Shown here piece after piece: positions 24,235-32,505 of a stretch of DNA of 32,505 nucleotides. A program made the translations under genes and the position numbers. A model generated the notes under the pieces. It saw only the letters and a program-made list of their open reading frames with translations. It had not been told where the DNA came from and searched no databases. The DNA is from Candidatus Helarchaeota archaeon (GTDB lineage Archaea > Asgardarchaeota > Lokiarchaeia > Helarchaeales > HEL-GB-A): the NCBI GenBank assembly GCA_016840125.1, contig JAEOSY010000359.1, positions 1 through 32,505 of the forward strand, read 5' to 3'. Numbering within the stretch: position 1 is the first letter of the stretch; the number at the start of each line of letters is the position of its first letter.

Positions 24235-25311
24235 ATGACAGTAATGAAAAGCAGTATGATCAAAGAATTCAATCATGTTCTAGGAGAGCATTGTGAATCA
24301 ACCTCAATGAGAGATGTCTTAGAATACATAGGATTACCCCTCTCAGAACCCATGGTCTTCGGACTAGACGCGACAATGGGATTTTCTTATTTTCAAGGAC
24401 AGACGCAAGGTTCAATGCCTATTTTCGTGGGGGGTAAGCAAGGAACCATTACTGAGAATAGCTTGGCGTGTCGCGTTTTGGGAGTTAAAATCATTGAAGA
24501 ACAATTTCAATCGGCTGATACCGCGTGGGAACGATCAAAAGCCTTACTTTTAAAAAAGATTCCATTATTAATTCGCATTGAGATGGCATACCTACCGAAT
24601 ATTAAACTGCCAGAGGGAGAATATTTTGGAGGTCATATCCTTTCAATAGTTGGATTTGATAGTGAAGATGCCTTTCTCTATGAACGGGACATGAAAGATC
24701 CTGTCAAACTACCCATAGATGTCTTAAAAAGAGGGCGTAGTTCCAAAGAAGATAGTTGGTTTCCTCCAAAAAATGCGCACTATATTTTGGAGAAGAGGCC
24801 TAAGAGACCCCCCTTATCAGCAGCCGTGAAATTAGCCATCCAGCAGACGGTGAAAAATATGTTAGCCGCCTCAGTAAATTCTCTAGGACTTCAAGGCATG
24901 AAGATGTTTATTCAATCGATTCCTTGCTGGAAAGAGATTATTACAGGTAAAAAACCAGCAGTCACCCTTGAATTAATGTATGGTTATATGGAGGAATTTG
25001 GGACTGGAGGGGCGCTCTTTCGGAATCTTTTTAGAGATTTTTTAGAAGAAATAATCAGCCATCCCGAGATCACAGGTGGAGTGCGTCCGTGGCGAACTGA
25101 TGAAATTGATTTAGTAAGAGAGCAATTAGAGCTTATTCGACAATCAGCCCAACGCTGGACTCGATTTGCAAAAGAACTCAAAAAGGCAGTAGAAAAAGGC
25201 AAAGAAGATTGCGTAAATAATCTTGATCTTAAAGAATTAGAGGGCTTAGGATGGGAGATCCTCGAGTTGGAGGAACTTGTGTTTAATAATTTAAAAGCGA
25301 TTAAAATCTGA
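24235..25311 (+). CDS. BtrH N-terminal-domain protein
   Basis: 358 residues. The N-terminal domain matches BtrH_N: GEHCESTSMRDVLEYIG, VFGLDATMGFSYF, then GGHILSIVGFDSEDAFLYERD. A Cys20-His134-Asp152 set occupies the places of a cysteine-peptidase-like triad. In butirosin synthesis BtrH transfers a gamma-glutamyl-acyl chain from a carrier protein to the aminoglycoside. The C-terminal region has AFGTGGALFR-like sequence (FGTGGALFRNLFRDFLEE), as in the DUF4872 domain that often follows, and a helical end. No carrier protein or amino-sugar genes are here. The UvrA-like gene starts 14 bases later, making a two-gene operon. Confidence 0.85.
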   Translation: MTVMKSSMIKEFNHVLGEHCESTSMRDVLEYIGLPLSEPMVFGLDATMGFSYFQGQTQGSMPIFVGGKQGTITENSLACRVLGVKIIEEQFQSADTAWERSKALLLKKIPLLIRIEMAYLPNIKLPEGEYFGGHILSIVGFDSEDAFLYERDMKDPVKLPIDVLKRGRSSKEDSWFPPKNAHYILEKRPKRPPLSAAVKLAIQQTVKNMLAASVNSLGLQGMKMFIQSIPCWKEIITGKKPAVTLELMYGYMEEFGTGGALFRNLFRDFLEEIISHPEITGGVRPWRTDEIDLVREQLELIRQSAQRWTRFAKELKKAVEKGKEDCVNNLDLKELEGLGWEILELEELVFNNLKAIKI

Positions 25312-25325
25312 AAGGATGAGTTAAT

Positions 25326-27800
25326 ATGGATGAAATTGAGATTATAGGCGCTCGACTCCATAATTTAAAAAATATTAACGTGAATATCCCGAAAAATAAA
25401 ATTGTCGCAATTACCGGCGTCAGCGGTTCAGGTAAATCGAGTTTAGCATTTGATATTATATTTCAGGAGGGGATGAGACGCTACCTTCAATCCATTGGAT
25501 TTCCACCAAAAGTAGAAAAGGAAAAACCATTTGATTCAATTAAAGGGCTTGCTCCAACCATAGCTCTTGAACAGCGAACGTTACGCTGGGCAAATCCAAG
25601 AAGCACTGTTGGAACTAAATCCACAATTTATACAATTATGCGGCATTTGTATGCGCTGGAGGGCAAGCAGAACTGTCCTATTTGTAAAGTCCCGGTGAAT
25701 GATGAGTTGCTTTGTGATACTTGTGGGATGCAAGTGGAGAACCTAGAAATTAAACACTTTAGTTTTAATGAACCTTCAGGCATGTGCCTTGAATGCAGGG
25801 GAAGGGGGTATCAAATGAATCTTGAAGAAAAAAAGATTATACCTGATCCTAGCTGGAGCAGCCTAAAAATAATTAAATCTGGATCCGCAGCTTTTGCAGA
25901 CTTGAAGAACTTCTGGATAGGAGTCGGGGATGCTTTAGAGTTCGATATCAATACGCCATACAATGAACTCCCTCAAAAAATCCAAGATATCCTTCTTTAT
26001 GGTACGGGCGAAAAATTGAAGCTGAAGTGGAAATCACGTCGGTTTGAGGGGATAATCGAGGCAAAATTCGAAGGGATCATTCCACATCTAGAGCGAGCGA
26101 TGGCACAGAGTACAAGCGCCTATCGCAGGAATAAAATTGAAAAAGGATATATGAGTAAGGTCACATGCGAAGTGTGTGGCGGGTATAGAGTTAATGAGCG
26201 CGCTAGGAATAGCTTAATTGCTGGTAAACACATTGGAGAACTTGCAGAATTAACGATTGATGAATTGATCGAATTCTTAACCACAATCAATGAAGATAAT
26301 TTCAAAACGGGTCAAGGACAATTACTGAAATCGGGAATTTTGAAGCGTTTACAGAAATTCAAATTAGTTGGACTTAGTTACTTGACGTTAAATCGACGCA
26401 TACCGACTTTATCAGGTGGAGAACTCCAACGCTTGAGTTTTCAGAACCAACTTGAATCTGAATTGAATGGTTTGGTTTATATCCTGGACGAGCCAACTTT
26501 AGGCATGCATGAAATCGAGAAGAAAAATCTTGATTTGATGATCAATGAATTGAAGAGCCTCGGAAATTCTATCATTGTTGTAGAACATGACCGGAATATT
26601 ATTGAAATCGCGGATCATGTGATTGACATTGGTCCGGGTCCTGGGATTGAGGGGGGTCAAATTGTTTTTGAAGGAACCGTAGATGATATTAAAAAAGAGG
26701 AAAACTCCTATACTGGTAAATATCTAGCAGGAGAGCTAGACTTTCCGGCTAAGAGCTTAGAAGAGCGGCGGCAAGTGACGGTTAAGACATCTAAGCTACT
26801 CCTTGAGGATGTAGAAACAAATAATTTGAAAAAGATTCAAGCTGAGATCCCATTGGGAGTGATGGTTGGTGTTGCGGGAGTTTCCGGTAGTGGGAAAAGT
26901 TCTCTCATCTCGGATACATTAGTTCCCCTTCTAAAAGAGCATTTCTCGAAGAAGCCCGATGATAAAAATGGGGATGAAGAAGAAACACTTCATCTCGACC
27001 ATATTAAAGGAAAGTTGTCGGGTTGGGAGGCAGTTGCTGATTGTGTAGTTGTAACTCAGGCGCCAATTGGGCGGACAAGAACTTCAAATCCCATTAGCTA
27101 TATTGGCATTTGGGACGATATCCGAAAATTGTTCGCAAAGCAACCCTCGGCTAAAAAGAAGAAGTTTTCTGCTGGTCATTTCTCCTTCAATTCCGATAAA
27201 GGGAGATGTCCAGCCTGTAAGGGGTTAGGAGTTCGAGATCTCCAAATATCATTTCTAAGCAGTGTAGATATTCCCTGTGAGGAATGCGAAGGTACGGGAT
27301 ATCGCCCTGAAATAATTGAAGTGAAATTTAAAGGTAAAAATATTCATGACGTGCTAAATTTAACAGTAAAAGAAGCTCTTGATCTCTTCAAGGGGGAACA
27401 AAAAATTATCAAATATTTAGGCGTATTAAATGAGATAGGAATGGGTTACATTACCCTGGGACAATCTGCAATTACTTTGAGTGGTGGCGAGGCTCAAAGA
27501 ATAAAGCTAGCAAAAGAGTTGGCGAAAACCAAGAAACGTGGTACAATTTATGTGCTTGATGAACCGACGACGGGTTTACATGCAGCAGATATATCCAAAT
27601 TAATAACAATTCTTGATAAATTAGTTGAGCAGGGGAATACAGTGATAATAATTGAACATGATATCGATGTGATTAATTATATGGACTGGATCATCGAGCT
27701 GGGACCTGAAGGTGGACCAAATGGAGGCGAGATCATTGCAGCCGGTCCCCCCGAAGCAATTGCGACCAATAAAATCTCGAAAACAGGTCCATTTTTATAG
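25326..27800 (+). CDS. UvrA-like ABC ATPase lacking the UvrB-binding domain (UvrA2/DrrC-like class)
   Basis: 824 residues against about 940 for UvrA. Both ABC units are complete: Walker A at 31 and 518 (GVSGSGKSS), signatures LSGGELQR (362) and LSGGEAQR (718), Walker B YILDEPTLG and YVLDEPTTG. Zinc modules: C130/C133 with C154/C157, C281/C284, and C628/C631/C651/C654. In canonical UvrA, more than 100 residues lie between the CPIC after the first DNA-facing segment and the next Cys pair and hold the UvrB-binding domain; here only 9 residues separate C120 and C130. It therefore cannot load UvrB in the known way. UvrA2 and the drug-resistance protein DrrC share this loss. Ribosome site AAAGGATGAG precedes ATG 25326. 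I infer binding of DNA or DNA-bound ligands in the service of resistance or self-protection. Confidence 0.9.
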   Translation: MDEIEIIGARLHNLKNINVNIPKNKIVAITGVSGSGKSSLAFDIIFQEGMRRYLQSIGFPPKVEKEKPFDSIKGLAPTIALEQRTLRWANPRSTVGTKSTIYTIMRHLYALEGKQNCPICKVPVNDELLCDTCGMQVENLEIKHFSFNEPSGMCLECRGRGYQMNLEEKKIIPDPSWSSLKIIKSGSAAFADLKNFWIGVGDALEFDINTPYNELPQKIQDILLYGTGEKLKLKWKSRRFEGIIEAKFEGIIPHLERAMAQSTSAYRRNKIEKGYMSKVTCEVCGGYRVNERARNSLIAGKHIGELAELTIDELIEFLTTINEDNFKTGQGQLLKSGILKRLQKFKLVGLSYLTLNRRIPTLSGGELQRLSFQNQLESELNGLVYILDEPTLGMHEIEKKNLDLMINELKSLGNSIIVVEHDRNIIEIADHVIDIGPGPGIEGGQIVFEGTVDDIKKEENSYTGKYLAGELDFPAKSLEERRQVTVKTSKLLLEDVETNNLKKIQAEIPLGVMVGVAGVSGSGKSSLISDTLVPLLKEHFSKKPDDKNGDEEETLHLDHIKGKLSGWEAVADCVVVTQAPIGRTRTSNPISYIGIWDDIRKLFAKQPSAKKKKFSAGHFSFNSDKGRCPACKGLGVRDLQISFLSSVDIPCEECEGTGYRPEIIEVKFKGKNIHDVLNLTVKEALDLFKGEQKIIKYLGVLNEIGMGYITLGQSAITLSGGEAQRIKLAKELAKTKKRGTIYVLDEPTTGLHAADISKLITILDKLVEQGNTVIIIEHDIDVINYMDWIIELGPEGGPNGGEIIAAGPPEAIATNKISKTGPFL

Positions 27801-27894
27801 AACTGATTACCGCCTAATCCCCCTTTCAAAGAAATAATTTAAAAAGAATGTTACAAATTATTTCTTGATCAATCAAAGAGGGTTTAAATAAGGG

Positions 27895-28908
27895 ATGACG
27901 AGTAAATTTGCCTTTTTCAAGGAAGTTGCGGGGAGTTATTTAAAACGCATTCTTAGAATTGGGCGAAATCCCGTATTTGCCAGTCTCTTCTTTACCAGAA
28001 ATTGTAACATGAAGTGTGCATATTGTAAGACGGCTCGTATTCCCAATCCCAAAAAGGATTTACCAGTTGAGGACTGGTATAATATTATAGATCTATTGCA
28101 TGACTGGGGCCTTCGGCATTTAACGATCTATGGTGGGGAACCTACATTAAGGGATGACCTTCCTGACTTATTGAAACATTGTGTTAGACGACGAATGCTT
28201 ACACACATAGTTACTAATGGAAAATTATTAACAGAAGAGTATTTATCTGATTTATCATATGATTATTTTTTATTAGGGGTAAGTATTGACAATTTAATCC
28301 CAACTAATTCATCAGAGAAGATCTATGATGAAAATGTAATCAATTTACTAAAAGAACATAAACAGAAATTCCCAGATAGAATTGGATATTGTATAAACAT
28401 TATCGTCACAAAAGAGAACATTCATAATCTAGTTGCGACTATCCGCAAAATAAATGAGAATCTTAATACCGCCTTCTCAATTGATCCAGTGCATTCTGCA
28501 CCGCATCCAAATCATCCATTCTTATATAGAGATTATTGTAGTGATCTAGTCTTATCGATAAACGATCTCCAATGGTTAGCTAAAATTATATCTGCAATGA
28601 AAAAGCAGGAAATCCGCATTTGGGGTACAAATAACTATTATAGTACTATGATTGATTGGTTTAAAGGCAAATATGAGTGGGAATGTGACGTAGGAGATTT
28701 ATATTTTAGTATAAATAATGATGGTACAATGATGGTATGTGAGGAAACTCTGACTAACTATAAAATTTGGGATATGGAGCATTTATCTTCCAAAGAGCGC
28801 CATAGAAAGATAAAAAAGTTTAAGCTTCCCGGTTGCCAATGCGTAAAACCTTGTTATTTCATGCCATCCAATTTAGTAAAACACCCATTAAAACAATTTC
28901 TACCGTGA
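27895..28908 (+). CDS. Radical SAM protein with SPASM-like C-terminus
   Basis: 337 residues. FTRNCNMKCAYCKTARIP carries the CxxxCxxC motif (C37, C41, C44). LTIYGGEPTLRDDLPDLL is the GGEP element that contacts SAM. In the C-terminal third further Cys residues (YEWECDVGD, MMVCEETL, GCQCVKPCYF) could bind an extra iron-sulfur cluster, as in SPASM or twitch proteins. MoaA/PqqE-like enzymes that alter peptides or small molecules share this form, and so do haem-synthesis AhbC/D; I cannot choose. No precursor-peptide gene is visible. Its last 9 bases overlap the convergent hydrolase gene. Confidence 0.85.
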   Translation: MTSKFAFFKEVAGSYLKRILRIGRNPVFASLFFTRNCNMKCAYCKTARIPNPKKDLPVEDWYNIIDLLHDWGLRHLTIYGGEPTLRDDLPDLLKHCVRRRMLTHIVTNGKLLTEEYLSDLSYDYFLLGVSIDNLIPTNSSEKIYDENVINLLKEHKQKFPDRIGYCINIIVTKENIHNLVATIRKINENLNTAFSIDPVHSAPHPNHPFLYRDYCSDLVLSINDLQWLAKIISAMKKQEIRIWGTNNYYSTMIDWFKGKYEWECDVGDLYFSINNDGTMMVCEETLTNYKIWDMEHLSSKERHRKIKKFKLPGCQCVKPCYFMPSNLVKHPLKQFLP

Positions 28909-29679
28909 TTCGATAAACTCTAGGATAGATCTATTGATTTCGTCTGGATTATCAACCATTAATTCATGGTAACCATTTGAAATAATTTTCAAACTACTGT
29001 TCGGAACCTTTTTCTGAAGATCTCTAACCATCAGTTCGGAAATAATCGGATCCTTATCACCCACTATAATTAATGTAGGATTTTCAACAGGTGATATATT
29101 TTTAGAAGAATTAAAGGATGTCATTTTTGCAAATGTTTTCCGAATTATGTGAGGCGGTATTGAAGATGCATAATTTATCATCGCGGTCAATTCCTCTGGA
29201 GATTTTTCGGGTGTTTGGGTGTAAGATAATAGCTTTCTAAAAAAGTTATTAAAAGAAATACGAAGGAGGAACCTCATAAATAAAACGGCTAGCCGTTTTC
29301 TAAGGGACGTAATAATTTTCGAGGTAGTACTAATTAATACTAATTTTTGGATATAATCTGAAAAATCAACCGCAAATTGCTGCGCTACCATACCACCCAT
29401 TGAATGTCCAACTAAATAAATGTGAGTTACCTTCAGTTGTTGTAGAAAATTGTGTAACATTATGGAATGATGCTTAATAGAATAATCCTTTGCAGGACCC
29501 GACTTTCCATGCCCTGCTAAATCATATACGATGACAGGATAATGATTTGAGAAAAATTCTATTTGCTTTTCCCATTTAGAGTGGTCTCCAGCCCAACCAT
29601 GGATGAAAACTAACGGAATTCCCTCTCTTTTAATAAATTCATAGAACACACGGGATTCATCTATCTGAAGATAAGGCAT
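28900..29679 (-). CDS. Alpha/beta hydrolase
   Basis: 259 residues from ATG 29679 (MPYLQIDESRVFYEF); a TTG at 29718 would add 13 residues. The oxyanion-hole motif is FIHGWAGDHSKWE, the nucleophile elbow VGHSMGGMVAQQ (Ser93), the acid is probably Asp in VGDKDPIIS and the His is in GYHELMVDNPDE. The VYDLAGHGKSG segment is typical of esterases and lactonases. Size and motifs fit a cytoplasmic esterase or similar; the substrate is open. A TATA-like GTATTAAAAAC lies about 24 bases upstream, so the transcript may be leaderless. Confidence 0.85.
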   Translation of the reverse strand: MPYLQIDESRVFYEFIKREGIPLVFIHGWAGDHSKWEKQIEFFSNHYPVIVYDLAGHGKSGPAKDYSIKHHSIMLHNFLQQLKVTHIYLVGHSMGGMVAQQFAVDFSDYIQKLVLISTTSKIITSLRKRLAVLFMRFLLRISFNNFFRKLLSYTQTPEKSPEELTAMINYASSIPPHIIRKTFAKMTSFNSSKNISPVENPTLIIVGDKDPIISELMVRDLQKKVPNSSLKIISNGYHELMVDNPDEINRSILEFIESR

Positions 29680-29762
29680 TTTCGTCAGTAAATAATAGTT
29701 TTTAATACTAAAAAGCAATGTTATTTTATTAGTTAAGAAAATTGAAATAAGTGTATCGACGC

Positions 29763-30740
29763 ATGGAGCGCTATCCTCCCATTTCTATCATTATCCCTAT
29801 TAAAAATCGTAAAAACATGATTCCTAGGTTAATAAAGAGCCTGCTCAATCTTGATTATCCCAAATATGAGATTATCATTATCGATGATGCTTCCACAGAT
29901 GGGTCTTCTAAACTATTAGATAAATATCCCCTAACTCACATCCGGTTAGCTCATTCAATTGGTTCCGCCAATGCGAGAAACGTAGGAATTCAAAACGCTA
30001 GTCATCCCACTATTGCTTTAACTGATTCGGATTGTGTCCTGAGTCAAAGTTGGCTCAAAGAACTCTGCCCTTATTTAGCAGATTTTGATCTTATTGGCGG
30101 TTATGTTCAATTTCGAGATTATGCGGAGCACAGAATGGCACCTCACACATATATCCCTTCGGAAAGCGAAATGCAGCTCAATTCCAATGTTAATTTCATT
30201 AATACCAGTAATCTTCTCTTTAAGAAAGCAGTTTGGCAATCTCTTGGGGGATTTCGAAGTTATCGGTTGGAGGATATAGATTTTTCATGGCGTGCCTTAA
30301 AAATGGGATATCGGTTGTGGTATGTTCCAAAGGGAATTGTCTATCATGATAACCCGACACATTTCATCCAAAAATTCAAGCGCTGGAGGGACTATGGCAA
30401 GTCTTATACAGATTTAATATATATTCACAACCTTAAGTTACGGGTTCTACGCCCGTCCAAGGAACAATTTTCGGATACAATGCGCCCGTCAATGCTGCTA
30501 CTTTCCTCCATTGTACTCTCATGGGTATATGCAATTCTTCTCTGGATTTCCCCAATAGCGATGATCATTGGAATCGTTTTAGGCTTGTCAATCCAGATAC
30601 GAAAGTTCTTAGCCTATAAACGTTATCCCGGCTGGAAATTTATCTTTATGATGAGTATTATGAAAATAGCTATAGTTTCTTATTCCATTTTGAATGCTCT
30701 ACGGAAGAAACCTTCAAAAAATTATGATTCAGATAATTGA
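29763..30740 (+). CDS. Family 2 glycosyltransferase with C-terminal membrane segment
   Basis: 325 residues from ATG 29763; GTG 29751, 4 codons earlier, is also possible, as a TATA-like TATTTTATT lies about 25 bases before it. The GT-A fold is clear: ISIIIPIKNRKNMIPRLIKSL at the start (read to residue 30), EIIIIDDASTDGS, ANARNVGIQNA, LTDSDCVLS as the DxD metal site near 92, and RLEDIDFSWRALKMGY as the catalytic ED motif. Two or so helices near 245-275 and 295-315 fix it to the membrane. It transfers a sugar from a nucleotide sugar, probably in surface-polysaccharide or glycolipid synthesis; the two NxT-rich surface proteins in this window could be targets, but no evidence shows it. Confidence 0.87.
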   Translation: MERYPPISIIIPIKNRKNMIPRLIKSLLNLDYPKYEIIIIDDASTDGSSKLLDKYPLTHIRLAHSIGSANARNVGIQNASHPTIALTDSDCVLSQSWLKELCPYLADFDLIGGYVQFRDYAEHRMAPHTYIPSESEMQLNSNVNFINTSNLLFKKAVWQSLGGFRSYRLEDIDFSWRALKMGYRLWYVPKGIVYHDNPTHFIQKFKRWRDYGKSYTDLIYIHNLKLRVLRPSKEQFSDTMRPSMLLLSSIVLSWVYAILLWISPIAMIIGIVLGLSIQIRKFLAYKRYPGWKFIFMMSIMKIAIVSYSILNALRKKPSKNYDSDN

Positions 30741-30743
30741 AAA

Positions 30744-31604
30744 TTAAACATATTTCTTACATGGATAACAATAATAGCGTTTGTATTGCGGGATCCAAGT
30801 GGTGGCCCGATTACATATTGAGCAAGGGGGTCCAGGGGGGTTGGATGAAGAGGGGGGAGTTGGGGTAGATGGTGCGGCTGAGGAGGAGTGAGTTGAGGTG
30901 AAGGGTGTGGGTGAAGAAGAGGGAGTTGAGGTAGATGGTACTGGAGAAGCGGGAGAAGTTGAGGGAGTTGGAGAAGTGGGAGGAGCTGAGGTAGAGGGTG
31001 TGGATTGTTTTAAGCTAGACCACTTTTGCCAAGCTTGTTTAATTTGTTCAGGTGTCACCCCAAGTTTTTTCTGATATCTTGGATAAACCATATTATCCAA
31101 CATTGGTCCTCGCCCGAGGGCGACCCATAGTTCATTAACCCCTTTAACGACCGTTTTAATGTGTTCCGGATTCTTTGTATGAAAACGTATCTCGGTCATG
31201 AAATTAGCAGGATTATAAACTGAGCTCCAAGCCCCTTTAGGTATAATCTGGACCTCCGCGTATAATTCTAAAGTTGGTGCGAGATGATAAAAAGTCGAAC
31301 TACCCTTCATGGTCTTTTTAGTACCAATAAGGTATTGATCATCATTTTCCGTAAGATAACCTGTGAGTAAATCGGCGGCATTCGGGATTCCTCCCCCAAA
31401 AGTACGCCGCATTTTTGTCCCCGTCACCCATAATTTAATAGCAGGTAACTGATACAAGCTCAATTCTTTTGCTTTGTTAATAATAACGGAGGGTTTTTCC
31501 TTTATCATGCGATATCTCTTCTTCTTTTTAATCTCTGAAAAAGGAATGTCATTTATAACACTTATTAATTCATCTACTATGATATTGTTCGAACTGTTGG
31601 TCAA
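30744..31604 (-). CDS. Unknown protein with Ser/Thr/Pro linker and C-terminal zinc ribbon
   Basis: 286 residues from TTG 31604, the only start that keeps the whole N-terminus; the next ATG is at 31508. Residues 1-200 form an unrecognised domain with FGGGIPNAADLLTGYLTEN and MTEIRFHTKNPEHIKTVVKG. Residues 201-260 are a low-complexity Ser/Thr/Pro linker. The C-terminus is a zinc ribbon with C261, C264, C279 and C282 (CSICNRATTWIPQYKRYYCY). The TTWIPQYKRYYCYPCKKYV type of ribbon is common at the ends of archaeal proteins, in my recollection. Likely role: binding of a nucleic acid or protein partner; not known. Confidence 0.75.
   Translation of the reverse strand: MTNSSNNIIVDELISVINDIPFSEIKKKKRYRMIKEKPSVIINKAKELSLYQLPAIKLWVTGTKMRRTFGGGIPNAADLLTGYLTENDDQYLIGTKKTMKGSSTFYHLAPTLELYAEVQIIPKGAWSSVYNPANFMTEIRFHTKNPEHIKTVVKGVNELWVALGRGPMLDNMVYPRYQKKLGVTPEQIKQAWQKWSSLKQSTPSTSAPPTSPTPSTSPASPVPSTSTPSSSPTPFTSTHSSSAAPSTPTPPSSSNPPGPPCSICNRATTWIPQYKRYYCYPCKKYV
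30826..30865 (+). other. G-quadruplex-prone G-tracts in the linker-coding region
   Basis: Four G runs, G5 (30826-30830), G6 (30835-30840), G6 (30852-30857) and G4 (30862-30865), with loops of 4, 11 and 4 bases, on the plus strand, which is the template for the minus-strand gene. Confidence 0.45.
30840..31005. repeat. Purine-rich minisatellite-like Ser/Thr/Pro linker DNA
   Basis: The plus strand is almost all G/A/T with recurring units such as GTTGAGGTAGATGGT and GGAGTTGGAGAAG. It encodes the low-complexity linker of the zinc-ribbon protein. Such DNA often changes length by slippage; that is inference here. Confidence 0.55.
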
Positions 31605-31814
31605 AATTCTATAAAAACGTTTCCCACACCCAGCGTATCGAGGTATGGTGTATTAGTACAATTGAAGGTGTTAGATTTCACGGTGTTTTCCAAGGGGTAA
31701 ATCCATTCATCGCATACCAACGTTTCTGATCTTTTTCATCTTTCTTTTTCATCATTATAAAAAAAATGATTAAGGCAAGTATTCTAATTTTTTCCTCTCG
31801 AAAAACTATCCTAA

Positions 31815-32505
31815 TCAGCCCATGAGTCGCTCGCCTATTAATTTACCTATTCCCGTGACCTCTGGTGTGTCATTAGTCCTGACTTTGACAAGTGTAATTG
31901 CATCCTTAGGGCAGTTGGCGGCGCAGACACCACAACCTAAGCACTTATTCAAGTTGAAGGTGATCTGATCTTTTTCATCTTTGACTGGATAGAGACGGGA
32001 TATCGCGCCCATAGGACATTTTTTTATGCACGTTTCACACAAGACACAATTGTCCGGTATCCAGCGGGGATCGAAGTTGGATCTGCCGTGAGGTAAATTA
32101 TGCACTACCATTCCTCTTAGCCCTGTGCAGCAATCTCTGCAACAGTTGCAAATGAAAGTTATAGCACCGATATTCATCCCGTAATGTATCAAACCTGCCT
32201 TTTCACTATCTTTAACTAGTTGAATCGCATCCTCCTTGGATATTTCAACGGCCCAACCTTGAGATACGCCCAATTGGGCAGTAAACCCGCACAGTAAACA
32301 CCCAAGTTCTTCAGGAGCATATTGACAAGGTTCACCAGTCATTTTGGCAATTTCCCGACATTGACAATAAACGGTGGCAAAGGTTTCATTTTGATCGATT
32401 AATTCCCGTACCAATTCCCCCGGGAAGATTTTTTGGTCATCCATTGGTATGGATTCATCAATTTCAATTATTTTTTCTTCTGCCTCATAAGGTAACTTAG
32501 GTAAC
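31815..32505 (-). CDS. Cysteine-rich ferredoxin with two 4Fe-4S clusters (5' end outside window)
   Basis: The frame is open from the edge at 32505 (LPKLPYEAEEKIIEIDE) through an internal Met at 32444 to TGA at 31815. The coding-like upstream segment suggests that the true start lies beyond the window. C-terminal domain: CVLCETCIKKCPMG and CLGCGVCAANCPKD, two classical [4Fe-4S] sites. Ahead of it come a CQCREIAKMTGEPC segment, a CLLCG and a CNCCRDCCTGLRG motif, seen from memory in a family of archaeal and bacterial ferredoxin-like proteins with an unusual extra cluster. Probable electron-transfer role; partner unknown. The 210-base gap between this gene and the zinc-ribbon gene shows nothing I can identify. 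Confidence 0.85.
   Translation of the reverse strand, partial: LPKLPYEAEEKIIEIDESIPMDDQKIFPGELVRELIDQNETFATVYCQCREIAKMTGEPCQYAPEELGCLLCGFTAQLGVSQGWAVEISKEDAIQLVKDSEKAGLIHYGMNIGAITFICNCCRDCCTGLRGMVVHNLPHGRSNFDPRWIPDNCVLCETCIKKCPMGAISRLYPVKDEKDQITFNLNKCLGCGVCAANCPKDAITLVKVRTNDTPEVTGIGKLIGERLMG

Noticed and set aside
25326..27800. UvrA of nucleotide excision repair.
   Set aside because: The UvrB-binding insert is missing and no uvrB or uvrC gene is in the window.

Overview
The window reads as an AT-rich archaeal chromosome segment. TATA-like boxes (TTTAAATA, TTTATA) lie about 25-30 bases before several starts, some genes look leaderless, and others have Shine-Dalgarno sequences such as AAGGAGG. 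Families present include NosD-type beta-helix proteins with thrombospondin type-3 (TSP3) repeats, a NapH-type polyferredoxin, small two-helix membrane proteins and a C-terminal zinc ribbon after a Ser/Thr/Pro linker. This suggests an uncultured archaeon, perhaps of the Asgard group; that placement is inference from general gene style, as no rRNA or marker gene is present. I see no tRNA, rRNA, CRISPR array, IS element or integrase.

Layout. 1-3977 (minus) is a giant secreted beta-helix/TSP3 protein whose C-terminus lies outside the window. 4117-5815 holds an unknown protein, a VOC epimerase-like enzyme coupled to a small zinc protein, and a short protein resembling part of a contractile-injection/phage baseplate protein. 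5925-7726 carries a NapH-like polyferredoxin and a PHP-type histidinol phosphatase. 7750-11035 contains a winged-helix regulator, a two-subunit CoA-transferase and a DsrE-like protein; the regulator, the transferase and the dsrE-like gene each have the same palindrome upstream, suggesting a small regulon. 11156-13264 has an HhH protein, a helical unknown, a CoA-type Nudix hydrolase and a metallo-beta-lactamase-fold hydrolase. 13274-16778 (minus) has a B12-binding-type radical SAM protein, an isoprenylcysteine-methyltransferase-like membrane protein paired with a QueG-like iron-sulfur protein, and a small membrane protein. 16898-17827 is an ACMSD-like amidohydrolase.

17888-21613 is a MacB/FtsX-type ABC system: two permease reading frames and an ATPase. 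The two permease frames are in the same frame and separated by a single TGA. A strong ribosome site followed by an overlapping GTG start sits exactly at this stop but leads into the wrong frame, so one nonsense change or one indel has altered this locus, or the assembly has an error there. A second, membrane-anchored beta-helix/TSP3 protein (21635-24097) converges on this transporter.

24235-27800 encodes a BtrH_N-domain protein followed 14 bases later by a UvrA-like ATPase lacking the UvrB-binding insertion; together they look like a two-gene system whose function is not nucleotide excision repair. 27895-30740 has a radical SAM protein, an alpha/beta hydrolase and a family 2 glycosyltransferase. 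The right end has an unknown zinc-ribbon protein with a G-rich minisatellite-like linker and a cysteine-rich ferredoxin that runs off the window.

The most interesting signals are the shared palindromic operator, the BtrH_N/UvrA pair, the broken permease junction and the stand-alone baseplate-like domain.
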